DNA of 64,000 nt from Streptomyces sp. SA15 (GCF_002291145.1 NZ_NTGE01000111.1:62001-126000); one strand, 5' to 3'. Shown: positions 23,948 through 32,726, counted from the stretch's first letter. Numbers and translations: made by a program. The notes: generated from the letters alone by a model not told the origin.

Positions 23948-24820
23948 GTGACCCAGGAGAACGTGGCAGTGAACGGCAGCAGAAGACTCTCGCCCCAGGA
24001 GATCGCCGACATCCTGCGGGAACGCATCCGCGTGGGCGAACTCAAGGCGGGGGACCGCCTGCCCACCCAGGCCGAACTCGCCGAGGAGTTCGGCGTGGAA
24101 CGCGGCACGGTCCGCCAGGCCCTCCGGTCCCTCCAGGAGGACGGCCTCCTGAGCAATGTGAGCAAAGGCAGCCCGCCGCGGATCGCCGCGCCGGCCCGCG
24201 CCGTGGGGGGACCCCAGCCGACGATGGTGGGGCTGGCACCGAGGCTCGCCGAGGCGTTCGCCGCACCGCACGTACGGATCGACGCGGCCTGCCTGACGGC
24301 GGAGAGCCTGCTCGTGGCGCTGAGCCAGCCGCTCCGTCTGATCCACGAGGACCGCGTACGGCCCCAGTCCATCGATGTACGCATCCTCCTGCCCTCCCGT
24401 GAGATCACTCTGGCCTTCCCGGTCCCGGTCGACGGACCGGGCGACGGCGACCCGGTCCACCAGCGCTGGCTGGAGATGCGCAACGCCCAGGCCCACGTCC
24501 TGCGTCACAACCTCCAGGCCCTGCGCTCCTCCCACGGCATCGACGTCCGCGTCACGTTCCGCGCGCTGCCCTTCACGCCGCCGGTGAAGCTGTACCTCCT
24601 CAACGGCACGGAGGCGCTGCTCGCGTACTACATGGTCACCCGCCGCGAGGAGCCCTCGGACACCGGAACCCTCGACATGTACGACGTCCTCGGCACCGAA
24701 TCGCTCCTCTTCTCCTTCGAGGAGGGCGCCGGCCAGCGGGACGCCGCGTTCGTGGAGCAATCGCAGAAGTGGTTCGACGCCCTCTGGGAAACCATCACCA
24801 CGGACATGACACTCTCCTAG
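23948..24820 (+). CDS. devA: DevA, GntR-family developmental regulator
   Basis: A 290-aa GntR regulator. The winged helix is at about 14-80 (QEIADILRERIRVGELKAGD...LAEEFGVERGTVRQALRSLQ). The DevA-type effector domain (about 105-290) contains AACLTAESLLVALSQPLRLI and KLYLLNGTEALLAYY and ends with WFDALWETI. DevA is required for aerial development in S. coelicolor. Its stop TAG overlaps the GTG of devB, so the two are coupled. A stretch GTTGTAGCGTTTGGTCGTG around the start is shared with devE and implies a leaderless start at GTG 23948. Confidence 0.85.
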   Translation: MTQENVAVNGSRRLSPQEIADILRERIRVGELKAGDRLPTQAELAEEFGVERGTVRQALRSLQEDGLLSNVSKGSPPRIAAPARAVGGPQPTMVGLAPRLAEAFAAPHVRIDAACLTAESLLVALSQPLRLIHEDRVRPQSIDVRILLPSREITLAFPVPVDGPGDGDPVHQRWLEMRNAQAHVLRHNLQALRSSHGIDVRVTFRALPFTPPVKLYLLNGTEALLAYYMVTRREEPSDTGTLDMYDVLGTESLLFSFEEGAGQRDAAFVEQSQKWFDALWETITTDMTLS

Positions 24821-25557
24821 TGACTTCTGATACGACGCAGACTGAACTGGTGGCAGCCAAGACCGAGGCACTGCGGGGGCTGATCGCACGCGCGCGAGTC
24901 GTGCTCTGGGACTTCGACGGCCCCATCTGCCGCCTGTTCGCCGGGCATTCGGCGGAGAAAGTGGCGAACGACCTGGTGGACTGGCTCGAAGGCCGCGGCC
25001 TGCACGGCCTGCTGACCGACGACGAACGTGAGTCCCTGGATCCGCACATCGTCCTGCGTGCCGTCGACCGCAGACACCCCGGCAGCGACCTCGTGGCCGA
25101 GCTGGAGGAACGTCTCACCCAGGAAGAACTGCGGGCCACCGCCCTGGCGATGCCCACGCCGTACGCGGACCCGCTGATACGCACCTGGACAGCCGTGGGC
25201 TCCCGACTGGCGATCGCCACCAACAACTCCCCGCGGGTGGTTCGCACCTACCTGGAGAGCCGCGGCCTCTCCTCCTGCTTCGCCCCCCACATCTACGGCC
25301 GCACCCAGGAACTCAACCACCTCAAACCCCACCCGCACTGCCTGAACCGGGCCCTGAACGCGATGGGCTCGGCCCCGTCCACCGCCCTGATGATCGGCGA
25401 CACCCCCTCGGACCTGCTCGCCGCCAACGCCGCCGGCGTTCCGTTTCTCGGCTACGCGCGTAACGAGCGCAAGGAGAAGCTGCTGCGGGACGCGGGCGCC
25501 GAGATGACCGTCGACTCACTCGAGCCTTTGCTCATGCTGATGCGCACTCAGGCCTGA
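24820..25557 (+). CDS. devB: DevB, HAD-family phosphatase
   Basis: A 245-aa HAD-superfamily hydrolase. Nucleophile Asp31 and acid/base Asp33 lie in VVLWDFDGPI; motif II is AIATNNS, motif III Lys lies in LNHLKPHPHC, and motif IV is MIGDTPSD. DevB is cotranscribed with devA in S. coelicolor and affects development; its substrate is unknown. GTG 24820 overlaps the devA stop by one base. It is related to the second HAD at 27579-28319. Confidence 0.85.
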   Translation: MTSDTTQTELVAAKTEALRGLIARARVVLWDFDGPICRLFAGHSAEKVANDLVDWLEGRGLHGLLTDDERESLDPHIVLRAVDRRHPGSDLVAELEERLTQEELRATALAMPTPYADPLIRTWTAVGSRLAIATNNSPRVVRTYLESRGLSSCFAPHIYGRTQELNHLKPHPHCLNRALNAMGSAPSTALMIGDTPSDLLAANAAGVPFLGYARNERKEKLLRDAGAEMTVDSLEPLLMLMRTQA

Positions 25558-25619
25558 GTGGCCGCCCAGTTGGCTGGACACCGGTTTGCTGGTGGACCGG
25601 AAGCGGTACGGTCCACACC

Positions 25620-26492
25620 GTGGACGCACAGCAGATCGGGGCGGTCGGCGACCGGGAGTTCCAGCGGGTCGCCGACGAACTGCGAGAGCGGATGACCGAC
25701 GGGACGTATCCGCTGCGGTCCTTCCTGCCGTCACAACGCGAACTGGCCGAAGAACTCGGAGTGTCCCGGTACACCGTGCAGGGGGCGCTGCGGGAGCTGG
25801 CCGACGAGGGGTGGATCGAGTCGCGGCAGGGCAGCGGGTCACGGGTGGTCAAGACCCAGCGCATACGGTCCTCGACGCCCAAGGCTGGCCGATCGCGCCA
25901 CGGCATGACACTGGGGCCGCTCATCAGTGAGGCCTTCGAACATCCCGAAGTCACCCTGGACGTCTACACGCTGACGTCCGAGTCGCTCGACGCGCACATC
26001 CGGCTGCAAGCGGAACGCATCCGCGGCGGCTTCATAGAGCCCCGGCACATCACCCTGCGCGTGCTCCTGCCGGACGCGTCGCTGCCGCTGCCGTATCCGC
26101 GCGTCAAGGGCGACCCGGACGACCCGCGCCTGCGGGAGCGCCTGCGCGACATCACCGAGCGGCACACGGCGTCGCTCGCAGGGGCGCTGACGGACCTGCA
26201 GACGGAAGGGCTGGTCCCCTCCGTCGACATCCGGATCCGCCGTGCGCCGCTGAGCCCGACCTTCAAGCTCTATCTCCTCAACGGCGTGGAGGCGCTGCAC
26301 GGCCCGTACGAAGTGATCGAGCGCAAGATCGTGCTGGACTCCGGCGAGGAGGTCACCGCACTCGACGTCCTGGGCCTCGGCGCCACCCTCACGCACCACG
26401 TGAAGGACCAGAGTCCGACCTCGCCCGGGTCTGTCTTCGTGGACAGCATGCGGCAGTGGTTCGACTCCGTCTGGGACTTGCTTGCCGCCTGA
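25620..26492 (+). CDS. Third DevA-like GntR regulator
   Basis: A 290-aa GntR protein. The winged helix (about 14-75: FQRVADELRERMTDGTYPLR) and a DevA-type effector domain are present, the latter with LDVYTLTSESLDAHIRLQAE, KLYLLNGVEALHGPYEVI and terminal WFDSVWDLL. It diverges more from DevA and DevE than they do from each other. TACGGT precedes GTG 25620 by a few bases, suggesting a leaderless start. AGTTGGCTG at about 25567 matches half of the devA operator core. Its 3' end nearly meets the convergent membrane gene. Confidence 0.85.
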   Translation: MDAQQIGAVGDREFQRVADELRERMTDGTYPLRSFLPSQRELAEELGVSRYTVQGALRELADEGWIESRQGSGSRVVKTQRIRSSTPKAGRSRHGMTLGPLISEAFEHPEVTLDVYTLTSESLDAHIRLQAERIRGGFIEPRHITLRVLLPDASLPLPYPRVKGDPDDPRLRERLRDITERHTASLAGALTDLQTEGLVPSVDIRIRRAPLSPTFKLYLLNGVEALHGPYEVIERKIVLDSGEEVTALDVLGLGATLTHHVKDQSPTSPGSVFVDSMRQWFDSVWDLLAA

Positions 26493-26498
26493 CCTCGG

Positions 26499-27479
26499 TC
26501 AGCTCGCAGGCCGCTCGGCGGGCCACTTGGGATCGGCGATGACGGGGTACTCGGGCTTGATGAGTTCCAGCCGTTCCCACAGGTTCCGGTACCACTCCAT
26601 GTGATGCTCCGCGATGTCCCGTGTCGAGCGGGAGTCGGATCGCCGGTCCCATCCGATGGCCCGCGCCTTTCCGTGCTTGAGCCCGTGTCCCTCGGCGTCG
26701 AGGATATCGAAAGTGTTTCCGCGCCAGTGCACGTTCTCGTTTTTTCGTATTCCATACGGCACGGAAAACACTTTCTCCTCGTTGAGGATATAGAGTTTCC
26801 GCTCGGGTACCTGCGGTGACTCCCGCACCTCGCAGGATATGATGACGTGCGGGTTCTTCGCGTGCACGCGTCCCAAGAGCCGCTTGAGCTCGTCCCAGTT
26901 GGACAACGTGTATTTCTCTCGCATGCGTTCGCGGTTATCACCCGAGTCGCTGAAATGCAGCGTTCCAGAGGGAAGTCCGGAGCTCTCGGAGGCGGGTTCC
27001 AGCTTTCCCGGCAGGCTCAGTGGCAGATTGAGATGGGCGATGGTGAGACGCAGTGTCAGCTTTTGCGTGTTCACTTTCTCGTCGGCCATCCTGTTGAGCG
27101 GTTCCACGAGCAGGCCGAGCAGTGTCTGCATAGTGAAGCCAGAGAATTCTATGGTTACCTGCCTGGCCTCGAACGCCTCCATCACGGGGGCCCGCAGATC
27201 GCCCAGATCAGCGAGGACATAGACGCCCGATACCTCTTGTGGGTCAGAGTCACCGATGGCGTCGAAAAGGATGAGGGCGATGAGCGCGGCGAAGGATCCG
27301 CCGAGGAATCCCTGTCCCTTCAGTGCGTTTCCCAGCGGTTCGATGATTTCGGCGGTGACACCGAGTACGACGACGAAGGCCAGCAGCCACTTCACAATGC
27401 GCGGCTTCCATACGCTCAACGAACGCCGTACGCGTTCGAATCTGCGTGGACTGCCGTCACCCGGCCTGCGAGAAGACAC
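26499..27479 (-). CDS. Membrane-anchored protein with a DevA-type effector domain and no DNA-binding domain
   Basis: A 326-aa protein. Two transmembrane helices (about 24-46 and 55-76) replace the GntR winged helix. The rest aligns by eye with the DevA effector domain: VTIEFSGFTMQTLLGLLVEP matches DevA VRIDAACLTAESLLVALSQP, KLTLRLTIAHLNLPLSLP matches SIDVRILLPSREITLAFP, and RKLYILNEEKVFSVPYGI matches VKLYLLNGTEALLAYYMV. It ends in a similar WYRNLWERL. Start GTG 27479 lacks a strong ribosome-binding site. Base composition appears lower in GC than its neighbours. It may sense the same ligand at the membrane; function is inferred. Confidence 0.7.
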   Translation of the reverse strand: MSSRRPGDGSPRRFERVRRSLSVWKPRIVKWLLAFVVVLGVTAEIIEPLGNALKGQGFLGGSFAALIALILFDAIGDSDPQEVSGVYVLADLGDLRAPVMEAFEARQVTIEFSGFTMQTLLGLLVEPLNRMADEKVNTQKLTLRLTIAHLNLPLSLPGKLEPASESSGLPSGTLHFSDSGDNRERMREKYTLSNWDELKRLLGRVHAKNPHVIISCEVRESPQVPERKLYILNEEKVFSVPYGIRKNENVHWRGNTFDILDAEGHGLKHGKARAIGWDRRSDSRSTRDIAEHHMEWYRNLWERLELIKPEYPVIADPKWPAERPAS

Positions 27480-27578
27480 CCTCTACCCCCTGTGCGCCGC
27501 GGACGTGAGGCGGCGGCGATGCCTGCCGATCTCCGAGGTTCACCATGATGCCTCGGTCAACTCGCCAGTGCCAGAAGG

Positions 27579-28319
27579 TCAGTTCGGGTTACGCGGTGCC
27601 ATGGCGGCGCTGATGAGAGGCTTGTGTGACGACACGACCCAGTCGGCGCCGCGACGCCGCATTTCCGCTGCGCGTTTTTTCGAACGGGTGTATCCGAGGA
27701 ACAGGGTTCCCGCCCGCAGAGACGCTTCCAGGTCGGTGAGTTGATCTCCGACGAAGAGACAGTCGGAGGGGTCCAGCCCCAGGTGTTCCACGGCACGGTT
27801 CACGGAGTCGGGGTGGGGTTTCATGTGGCGCGGATCGTGCGGGTCGCGCCCGGCTACGGCCTCGAACTTCGACCGCAGGCCCAGGGACTTGAGAAACTCC
27901 AGGATCGGACCGTCCGCGTTGTTGCTCACGATCGCGAGGTGCATGCCGAGGCCCTGCAGGGCCTTCACGAGACCGGCGAAGTGCGGTACCGGCCTGGCTG
28001 ACTTCACCGCCACGAATTCGTGGTGTGTCACGATGCGTTCGGCACGCTCGAGCGCTTCTCCGGTACGGGGCGCTGCACGGGGCCGGTCGTACATGTCCCT
28101 GACTCGCTGGAGAAGGTCGTGCGAGTCGTCGCAGTCCTCCACGTCCTGGTCCAGAGCACCCCACATTTCCCGCACCGCGTCCTTGATCTCGTCGGCGACG
28201 TGCGCGGTGGAGGTGCCCTTGAAGAGGGCTGTGACGGGGCCGTCGAAGTCGAGGAGGACCGCTTGTGTGCGGCCGAGGAGCCGCCGCAGGGCTTCCTGCT
28301 CGTCGTGTGCCTCGCCCAT
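27579..28319 (-). CDS. Second DevB-like HAD phosphatase
   Basis: A 246-aa HAD hydrolase with Asp24/Asp26 in AVLLDFDGPV, motif II AIVSNNAD, a Lys in RHMKPHPDSV and motif IV FVGDQLTDLE. The segment after motif I (TALFKGTSTAHVADEI) parallels DevB (CRLFAGHSAEKVANDL), so it is probably a paralog. GGAGGAGAC precedes ATG 28319. It lies upstream of the membrane protein on the same strand (99 bp gap) and diverges from an APH-fold kinase. The substrate is unknown. Confidence 0.82.
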   Translation of the reverse strand: MGEAHDEQEALRRLLGRTQAVLLDFDGPVTALFKGTSTAHVADEIKDAVREMWGALDQDVEDCDDSHDLLQRVRDMYDRPRAAPRTGEALERAERIVTHHEFVAVKSARPVPHFAGLVKALQGLGMHLAIVSNNADGPILEFLKSLGLRSKFEAVAGRDPHDPRHMKPHPDSVNRAVEHLGLDPSDCLFVGDQLTDLEASLRAGTLFLGYTRSKKRAAEMRRRGADWVVSSHKPLISAAMAPRNPN

Positions 28320-28575
28320 GGGGTCTCCTCCCGGTCACCCGGTTCAGTGTGGACGATGTCGGGGCGCGCGACCAGTTCCGCAGGTCATCACCCAACCAGG
28401 TGAACATTTCGGTCAGAAGTGGGCAAGTTGCCTCACAGGTGCGTGCTCGTCCCCTGCCAGGGGGTACCGCCTTCGGCATGTAACACACTTCTGGCACGAT
28501 GCTCGTCGGCGGGGGAGTAATGTTCTGCCACTTCCGTACCCTGCGAGAAGGGTTCGAGGCGAGAGAAAACGGGCA

Positions 28576-29676
28576 ATGTCACCCGAATTGGCTTCCGCTG
28601 CTCGACTGCGTGCGGTCGAGGTGAGTGGAGACCCGAGAGCGGTCGAGGGACCGCTCCACGGCTACCACCACGAGACTTATGTGTTTCCGCTGCCCGGGGA
28701 AACGGCATCGCCGGATCCGGTCCGATGGAAGTGCCGGGAGCCGCGCGACAATCTCCTGTGGTTCGACCGGCGGTGCTTCGTCTCGGAGGAGCAGCTGCTG
28801 AAGGCCCTCGCTGGTCGGATCTCCCGTATCCCGGACGTCTTCGATGTCGGCACCGCCGGCTTGCAACGGTTCATCGAGGGAAGGACGCTCGGCTCGCTCT
28901 ACCCATTTGGCGGAGCGGTTCCAGAGGGCATTTTCGATCAGATCGTCGTTCTCTTCGAGCAGTTGGCCCGGGTGACTCAGGAAACCCTCACGATTGATCG
29001 GCGTTGCGCGGACGAGGACCGGCCGGACGACGGTGACACGAACGGATTCCTCAGGCGGCTCGTCCATTTCACCGAGAAACGCGTCTATGAGGAGAACCTG
29101 CCGAAGTTCGAGCGTCTCTTCGAAGACCTCGGGGTGGACGGACGCTCATTCAAGTGGCTCCGGAATCATGTGGCCGGTCTCAGTCAACGGCCCTTCTGCC
29201 TTCTCCATGCGGACCTGCACCGCGAGAACTTCGTCATCGATTCCCGGAGCCGACTCTGGACGATCGACTGGGAACTGGCCATGGTCGGCGACCCCTTGTA
29301 CGACCTGGCCACCCACCTGTACCTGATGCGGTACCCGGCGTGGCAGGAACATCGGATGGTGAAACGATGGCGCGCTGCCGTCGATGGGATCAGGCCCGGC
29401 AGCTCCAAGGGCCTGAAGCGTGACCTTTCGCTGCTCATCGACTACAAGAAGGCACAGTCCGTCTTCACCGACGTCATCCGTGAGGCCCTGTCCCTGGACT
29501 TCGGACCGGATGTCGAGGGCCGGCTCGACCATGCCGGACGGAGACTGCGGACGATCCTGGTTGCGGCCGCCGTGCCGCTGGGCCTGGACATGGTGCCGAG
29601 CCGGGGAGAGATCGTCACGGCGCTGGTGCGCTGGCGGCAGCAGCACGGCAATGCAGAGGTGCCGGGTTCGCAGTAA
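28576..29676 (+). CDS. APH-fold phosphotransferase
   Basis: A 366-aa protein of the aminoglycoside/choline kinase-like fold. The catalytic loop HADLHRENF spans His211-Asp213-Asn218 and the metal-binding Asp231 lies in IDWELAMVGDPLYDLATH. The N-lobe is divergent, with KALAGRIS near the usual region. It is divergent from the second HAD (256 bp apart), pairing a kinase with a phosphatase. ATG 28576 is used. Its closest relative in the window is the N-half of the next gene. No evidence ties it to antibiotic resistance. Confidence 0.82.
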   Translation: MSPELASAARLRAVEVSGDPRAVEGPLHGYHHETYVFPLPGETASPDPVRWKCREPRDNLLWFDRRCFVSEEQLLKALAGRISRIPDVFDVGTAGLQRFIEGRTLGSLYPFGGAVPEGIFDQIVVLFEQLARVTQETLTIDRRCADEDRPDDGDTNGFLRRLVHFTEKRVYEENLPKFERLFEDLGVDGRSFKWLRNHVAGLSQRPFCLLHADLHRENFVIDSRSRLWTIDWELAMVGDPLYDLATHLYLMRYPAWQEHRMVKRWRAAVDGIRPGSSKGLKRDLSLLIDYKKAQSVFTDVIREALSLDFGPDVEGRLDHAGRRLRTILVAAAVPLGLDMVPSRGEIVTALVRWRQQHGNAEVPGSQ

Positions 29677-29752
29677 CCGGTGCTCCGGGGGGAGCCGCTG
29701 TGGTCTCATGGAGTCTTGTATCTCGCCTTGGTTGTGACACCGGGAGCGGCCT

Positions 29753-31945
29753 GTGGGCGCACCTCCTCTTCCCCGTCCCTTTCTCAGGGAGCGCGCCCGG
29801 CCTGAGTACGCCTACCGGGAGTTCGTGGGACTGGCCCGACGGCATGGGAAGGCCAGCAGCGGGCACCACAACCTGAACTACGTGGTGCGGTTGACGGAGC
29901 CGATGTCCTGGCGGCTCGGCCGTCCCGCCGGCACGTCCGTCACCGTGCGGATCCCGCGCGCCGACGCACTGCCCGTGGTGATCAGGACCTGGCAGAACGA
30001 GGCGGAGATCCTCGACGCCATCAAGGGGATCCTGCCGCACGCGCCGCAGTGCCTGGTCAAAGGGGACCACTTCGCGATCCACAGCTATGTGGAAGGCCTA
30101 CCGCTCTCCGCCGTCTGCGGGAACGGCAAACCCGTCGACACCCTGCTCATCAGGGCGCTGGCCGACCTGCTCGCCCAGATGACCCAGGTGCGGCGGGGGG
30201 CGCTGCCGCCGCTGCCGTCCGTCTGGCCCAGCAACGACACGGACAGCCAGGGGTTCCTGCGCACCCTCGTACATCTCGCGGACCGGCAGATCAGGCGACC
30301 CAACCGGGCGGCCTTCGGCGGACTGTTCGCCGCGCTCGGCATCGCCGAGGACGCCCTGCTCCGGTTGGCCGAGCGGGTTCCCGTCATGGCCCGCCGCCCG
30401 TACAGCCTGCTCCACGCCGACCTGCACCGTGACAACCTGATCGTGTCGTACGCCGGTGAGCCGCCCCTCATCTGCGTCGACTGGGAACTGGCGACCTACG
30501 GCGACCCGCTGCACGACCTCGCCACGCACCTCGTGCGCATGCGGTACCCGTCCCACCAGTGGGCCGAGGTGGTCGACGCGTGGGCCGAGGCCATGGAGAG
30601 CCGCCGCCCCGCCGCCGTGGCGGGCCTGACCAAGGACCTGCGCCACTACCTCGCCTTCGAGCGGGCGCAGTCCGTCTATCCGGACGTGATGCGGGCCGCG
30701 CGGTCCCTGGAGGAGTCATTCACCCAGAAGAGCCTCGACGAGGCGACGGCGGAGGTCCGCCGGGCCCTGGAGTCCGGGGCCGAGCCGCTGCAGCTGAGGA
30801 ACGTGCCCGGCGAGGGCGAGATCGAGCGAGCCCTGTTCCGCTGGCTGGCCGCCCCCGGCGACCGTGGTCGCGATGGCCGGGGCGGGATCGCGAAGGCCTT
30901 CGGATGTCAGCCGGACCGGCGTCTTCCCGAGCACCCGGACTTTCCCGCCTCCGCCGTCCGGGAGGCCCTGGTGGCGGAGGGAGCCGCTCCGGCGGGCCGG
31001 GTGTTCAAGGGGACCGCGTACCTCAACACCGTGGTCTGGGCGCCGAGCATCGACGCTCCCGTGGTGGTCCGGCGCAAGCTGCCCGACGTCTGCCGCCGGG
31101 AGACCGGATTCCTCAGCGAGCACACCGTGCTCCGCGCCATCGAGGAGGCGGGGGTCGCCGTGGCGGCGCCCAGGGTTCTGGCGCTGGCCGAGAGCTACCC
31201 GCACGACCCTTTCGCCATCCACACGTACGTCGGACCACGTGACATCGACCGGAGGCGCCCCGACCACCCGGTGCACGGCCTGCTGCCGCACGAGGCGGAC
31301 GCGTTCGTGGACCAGCTCTGCGCGCTGACGCAGGTGAACTACAAGCAGGTCGACCCGACGTCCGGCGAGAGTGGCTTCCACCACTGGCTCAGGGGCCAAC
31401 TCGTGGATCTGGTGAGGGGTCTGCCGAAGGAGTCGCAGCAACTGGCCGGACTTCTCGGGCTGCCCGACGCGGACCGACTGCTGCAGATCCTGTCCCGTCA
31501 CGAGGTGAGCCACCGCGAGCCGGCCCTGCTGCACGGCGACCTGAACCCGTGGAACCTCGTACGCCGCGACGACCATCTGGCGCTGACCATCATCGACTGG
31601 GAGATGGCCCTGGTCGGCGATCCGCTCTACGACCTGGTCCGGCACATGCACCTCACTCCCACCAGGCCGGAGATCCGGGACCGCATGTTCTGTCGCTGGG
31701 AACGCCGGCTGCCTCCCGCGTACACCGTCAACTGGCGCAACGACTGGCGTGTGTACCGCTGGATCGAGATCGTCCGGTCCGCGTACATCGACCTCGACCG
31801 CCTGGTGACCGGCGCGAGCCTGGACGCCCCCAATGTGCGCCGGGCCGTGGACTCGTACGCGATGACACTGGCGGCCGCGAAGGGCTCGCTGGGCCTGCCC
31901 GGCCGCCCGACGGCGAACCCCTATCTTGCCCGCGCTCTGGCGTGA
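29753..31945 (+). CDS. Tandem double APH-fold phosphotransferase
   Basis: A 730-aa fusion of two kinase-like domains. The first (about 30-370) has HADLHRDNL at His221 and VDWELATYGDPLHDLATH (Asp243). The second (about 400-720) has HGDLNPWNL (His594, Asp596, Asn601) and IDWEMALVGDPLYDLVRH (Asp615). Both retain catalytic and metal-binding residues, so both may be active. The first domain resembles the upstream single-domain protein, suggesting duplication and fusion. Start GTG 29753 has GGGAG upstream. Nearly all APH proteins are single-domain, so this architecture is uncommon. Confidence 0.85.
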   Translation: MGAPPLPRPFLRERARPEYAYREFVGLARRHGKASSGHHNLNYVVRLTEPMSWRLGRPAGTSVTVRIPRADALPVVIRTWQNEAEILDAIKGILPHAPQCLVKGDHFAIHSYVEGLPLSAVCGNGKPVDTLLIRALADLLAQMTQVRRGALPPLPSVWPSNDTDSQGFLRTLVHLADRQIRRPNRAAFGGLFAALGIAEDALLRLAERVPVMARRPYSLLHADLHRDNLIVSYAGEPPLICVDWELATYGDPLHDLATHLVRMRYPSHQWAEVVDAWAEAMESRRPAAVAGLTKDLRHYLAFERAQSVYPDVMRAARSLEESFTQKSLDEATAEVRRALESGAEPLQLRNVPGEGEIERALFRWLAAPGDRGRDGRGGIAKAFGCQPDRRLPEHPDFPASAVREALVAEGAAPAGRVFKGTAYLNTVVWAPSIDAPVVVRRKLPDVCRRETGFLSEHTVLRAIEEAGVAVAAPRVLALAESYPHDPFAIHTYVGPRDIDRRRPDHPVHGLLPHEADAFVDQLCALTQVNYKQVDPTSGESGFHHWLRGQLVDLVRGLPKESQQLAGLLGLPDADRLLQILSRHEVSHREPALLHGDLNPWNLVRRDDHLALTIIDWEMALVGDPLYDLVRHMHLTPTRPEIRDRMFCRWERRLPPAYTVNWRNDWRVYRWIEIVRSAYIDLDRLVTGASLDAPNVRRAVDSYAMTLAAAKGSLGLPGRPTANPYLARALA

Positions 31946-32014
31946 GAGGACCCGCACGGCAGCCTGAGGCCGCCCTGGCCGGCGGCAGGACTGTCGGTGC
32001 GTAGGCTCGGCGGT

Positions 32015-32620
32015 ATGAGTGAGATCGGCCTGCGCGAGCGCAAGAAGCAGCGGATGTACCAGGTCGTGTCGGACATCGCGATCCGGCTGTTCCTGGAGAA
32101 GGGCTTCGACGCCGTGTCCGTCGCCGAGGTGGCGGCCGCGGCGGAGATCTCCAAGCCGACCCTCTTCCGGTACTTCCCGGCCAAGGAGGACCTCGTCCTG
32201 TACCGGTTCGCCGATCACGAGGACGAGGCCGCGCGGGTCGTCAGCGGCGAGGCCTCGCCCATCGGGGCGCTGCGGCGGCACTTCCTGGAGGGACTCGAGC
32301 GGCACGACCCCGTCACCGGGCTGAACGACGCCCCCGAGGTGCTCGCCTTCCACGCGCTGCTCTACGGCACTCCCTCCCTGGTCGCCCGCCTGTACGGCTA
32401 CCAGGAGCGCTCCGAGGCCGCGCTCGCCGAGGCCCTCGGCGGCGGGCTGGACGCCCGGCTGGCCGCCGGGCAGATCGTCGCCGTGCAGCGGATTCTCGCT
32501 CTGGAGAACTGGCGGCGGATCGCGGCCGGGGAGCGGCTGGCGGACGTACGGGCGGATGCGGTGGCCGCGGCGGAGCGGGCGTTCGGGCTGCTGGCGGCCG
32601 GGTTGCCGTCCTTCGCCTGA
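32015..32620 (+). CDS. TetR-family transcriptional regulator
   Basis: A 201-aa TetR regulator. The N-terminal helix-turn-helix is at about 8-52 (MYQVVSDIAIRLFLEKGFDA...ISKPTLFRYFPAKEDL), followed by a helical ligand domain. TAGGCT ends seven bases before ATG 32015, implying a leaderless start. The downstream HelD-like gene is separated by a tandem repeat and may be a target. The ligand is unknown. Confidence 0.88.
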   Translation: MSEIGLRERKKQRMYQVVSDIAIRLFLEKGFDAVSVAEVAAAAEISKPTLFRYFPAKEDLVLYRFADHEDEAARVVSGEASPIGALRRHFLEGLERHDPVTGLNDAPEVLAFHALLYGTPSLVARLYGYQERSEAALAEALGGGLDARLAAGQIVAVQRILALENWRRIAAGERLADVRADAVAAAERAFGLLAAGLPSFA

Positions 32621-32681
32621 GTGAGGCTCGCGCTTGAGTGAGGCTCGCGCTTGAGTGAGGCTCGCGCTTGAGTGAGGCTCA
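32621..32681. repeat. 17-bp tandem repeat, 3.6 copies
   Basis: GTGAGGCTCGCGCTTGA repeats at 32621, 32638 and 32655 with a partial fourth copy at 32672, directly after the TetR stop codon. Downstream an AT-richer stretch contains TAAC-TCG-GTTA, a small palindrome that could be the TetR operator in front of the HelD-like gene. Confidence 0.7.
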
Positions 32682-32726
32682 GTAAGAAATTTAACTCGGT
32701 TACGTTATTCCGGTACGGTTGCTGGA

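Noticed and set aside
28576..31945. Aminoglycoside resistance genes
   Set aside because: The APH fold is shared by many small-molecule and protein kinases; context with dev-type genes does not support a resistance role.
30716..32353. 545-codon minus-strand frame opposite the double phosphotransferase and TetR genes
   Set aside because: The opposite strand carries intact catalytic motifs in two domains, so this is an antisense shadow.
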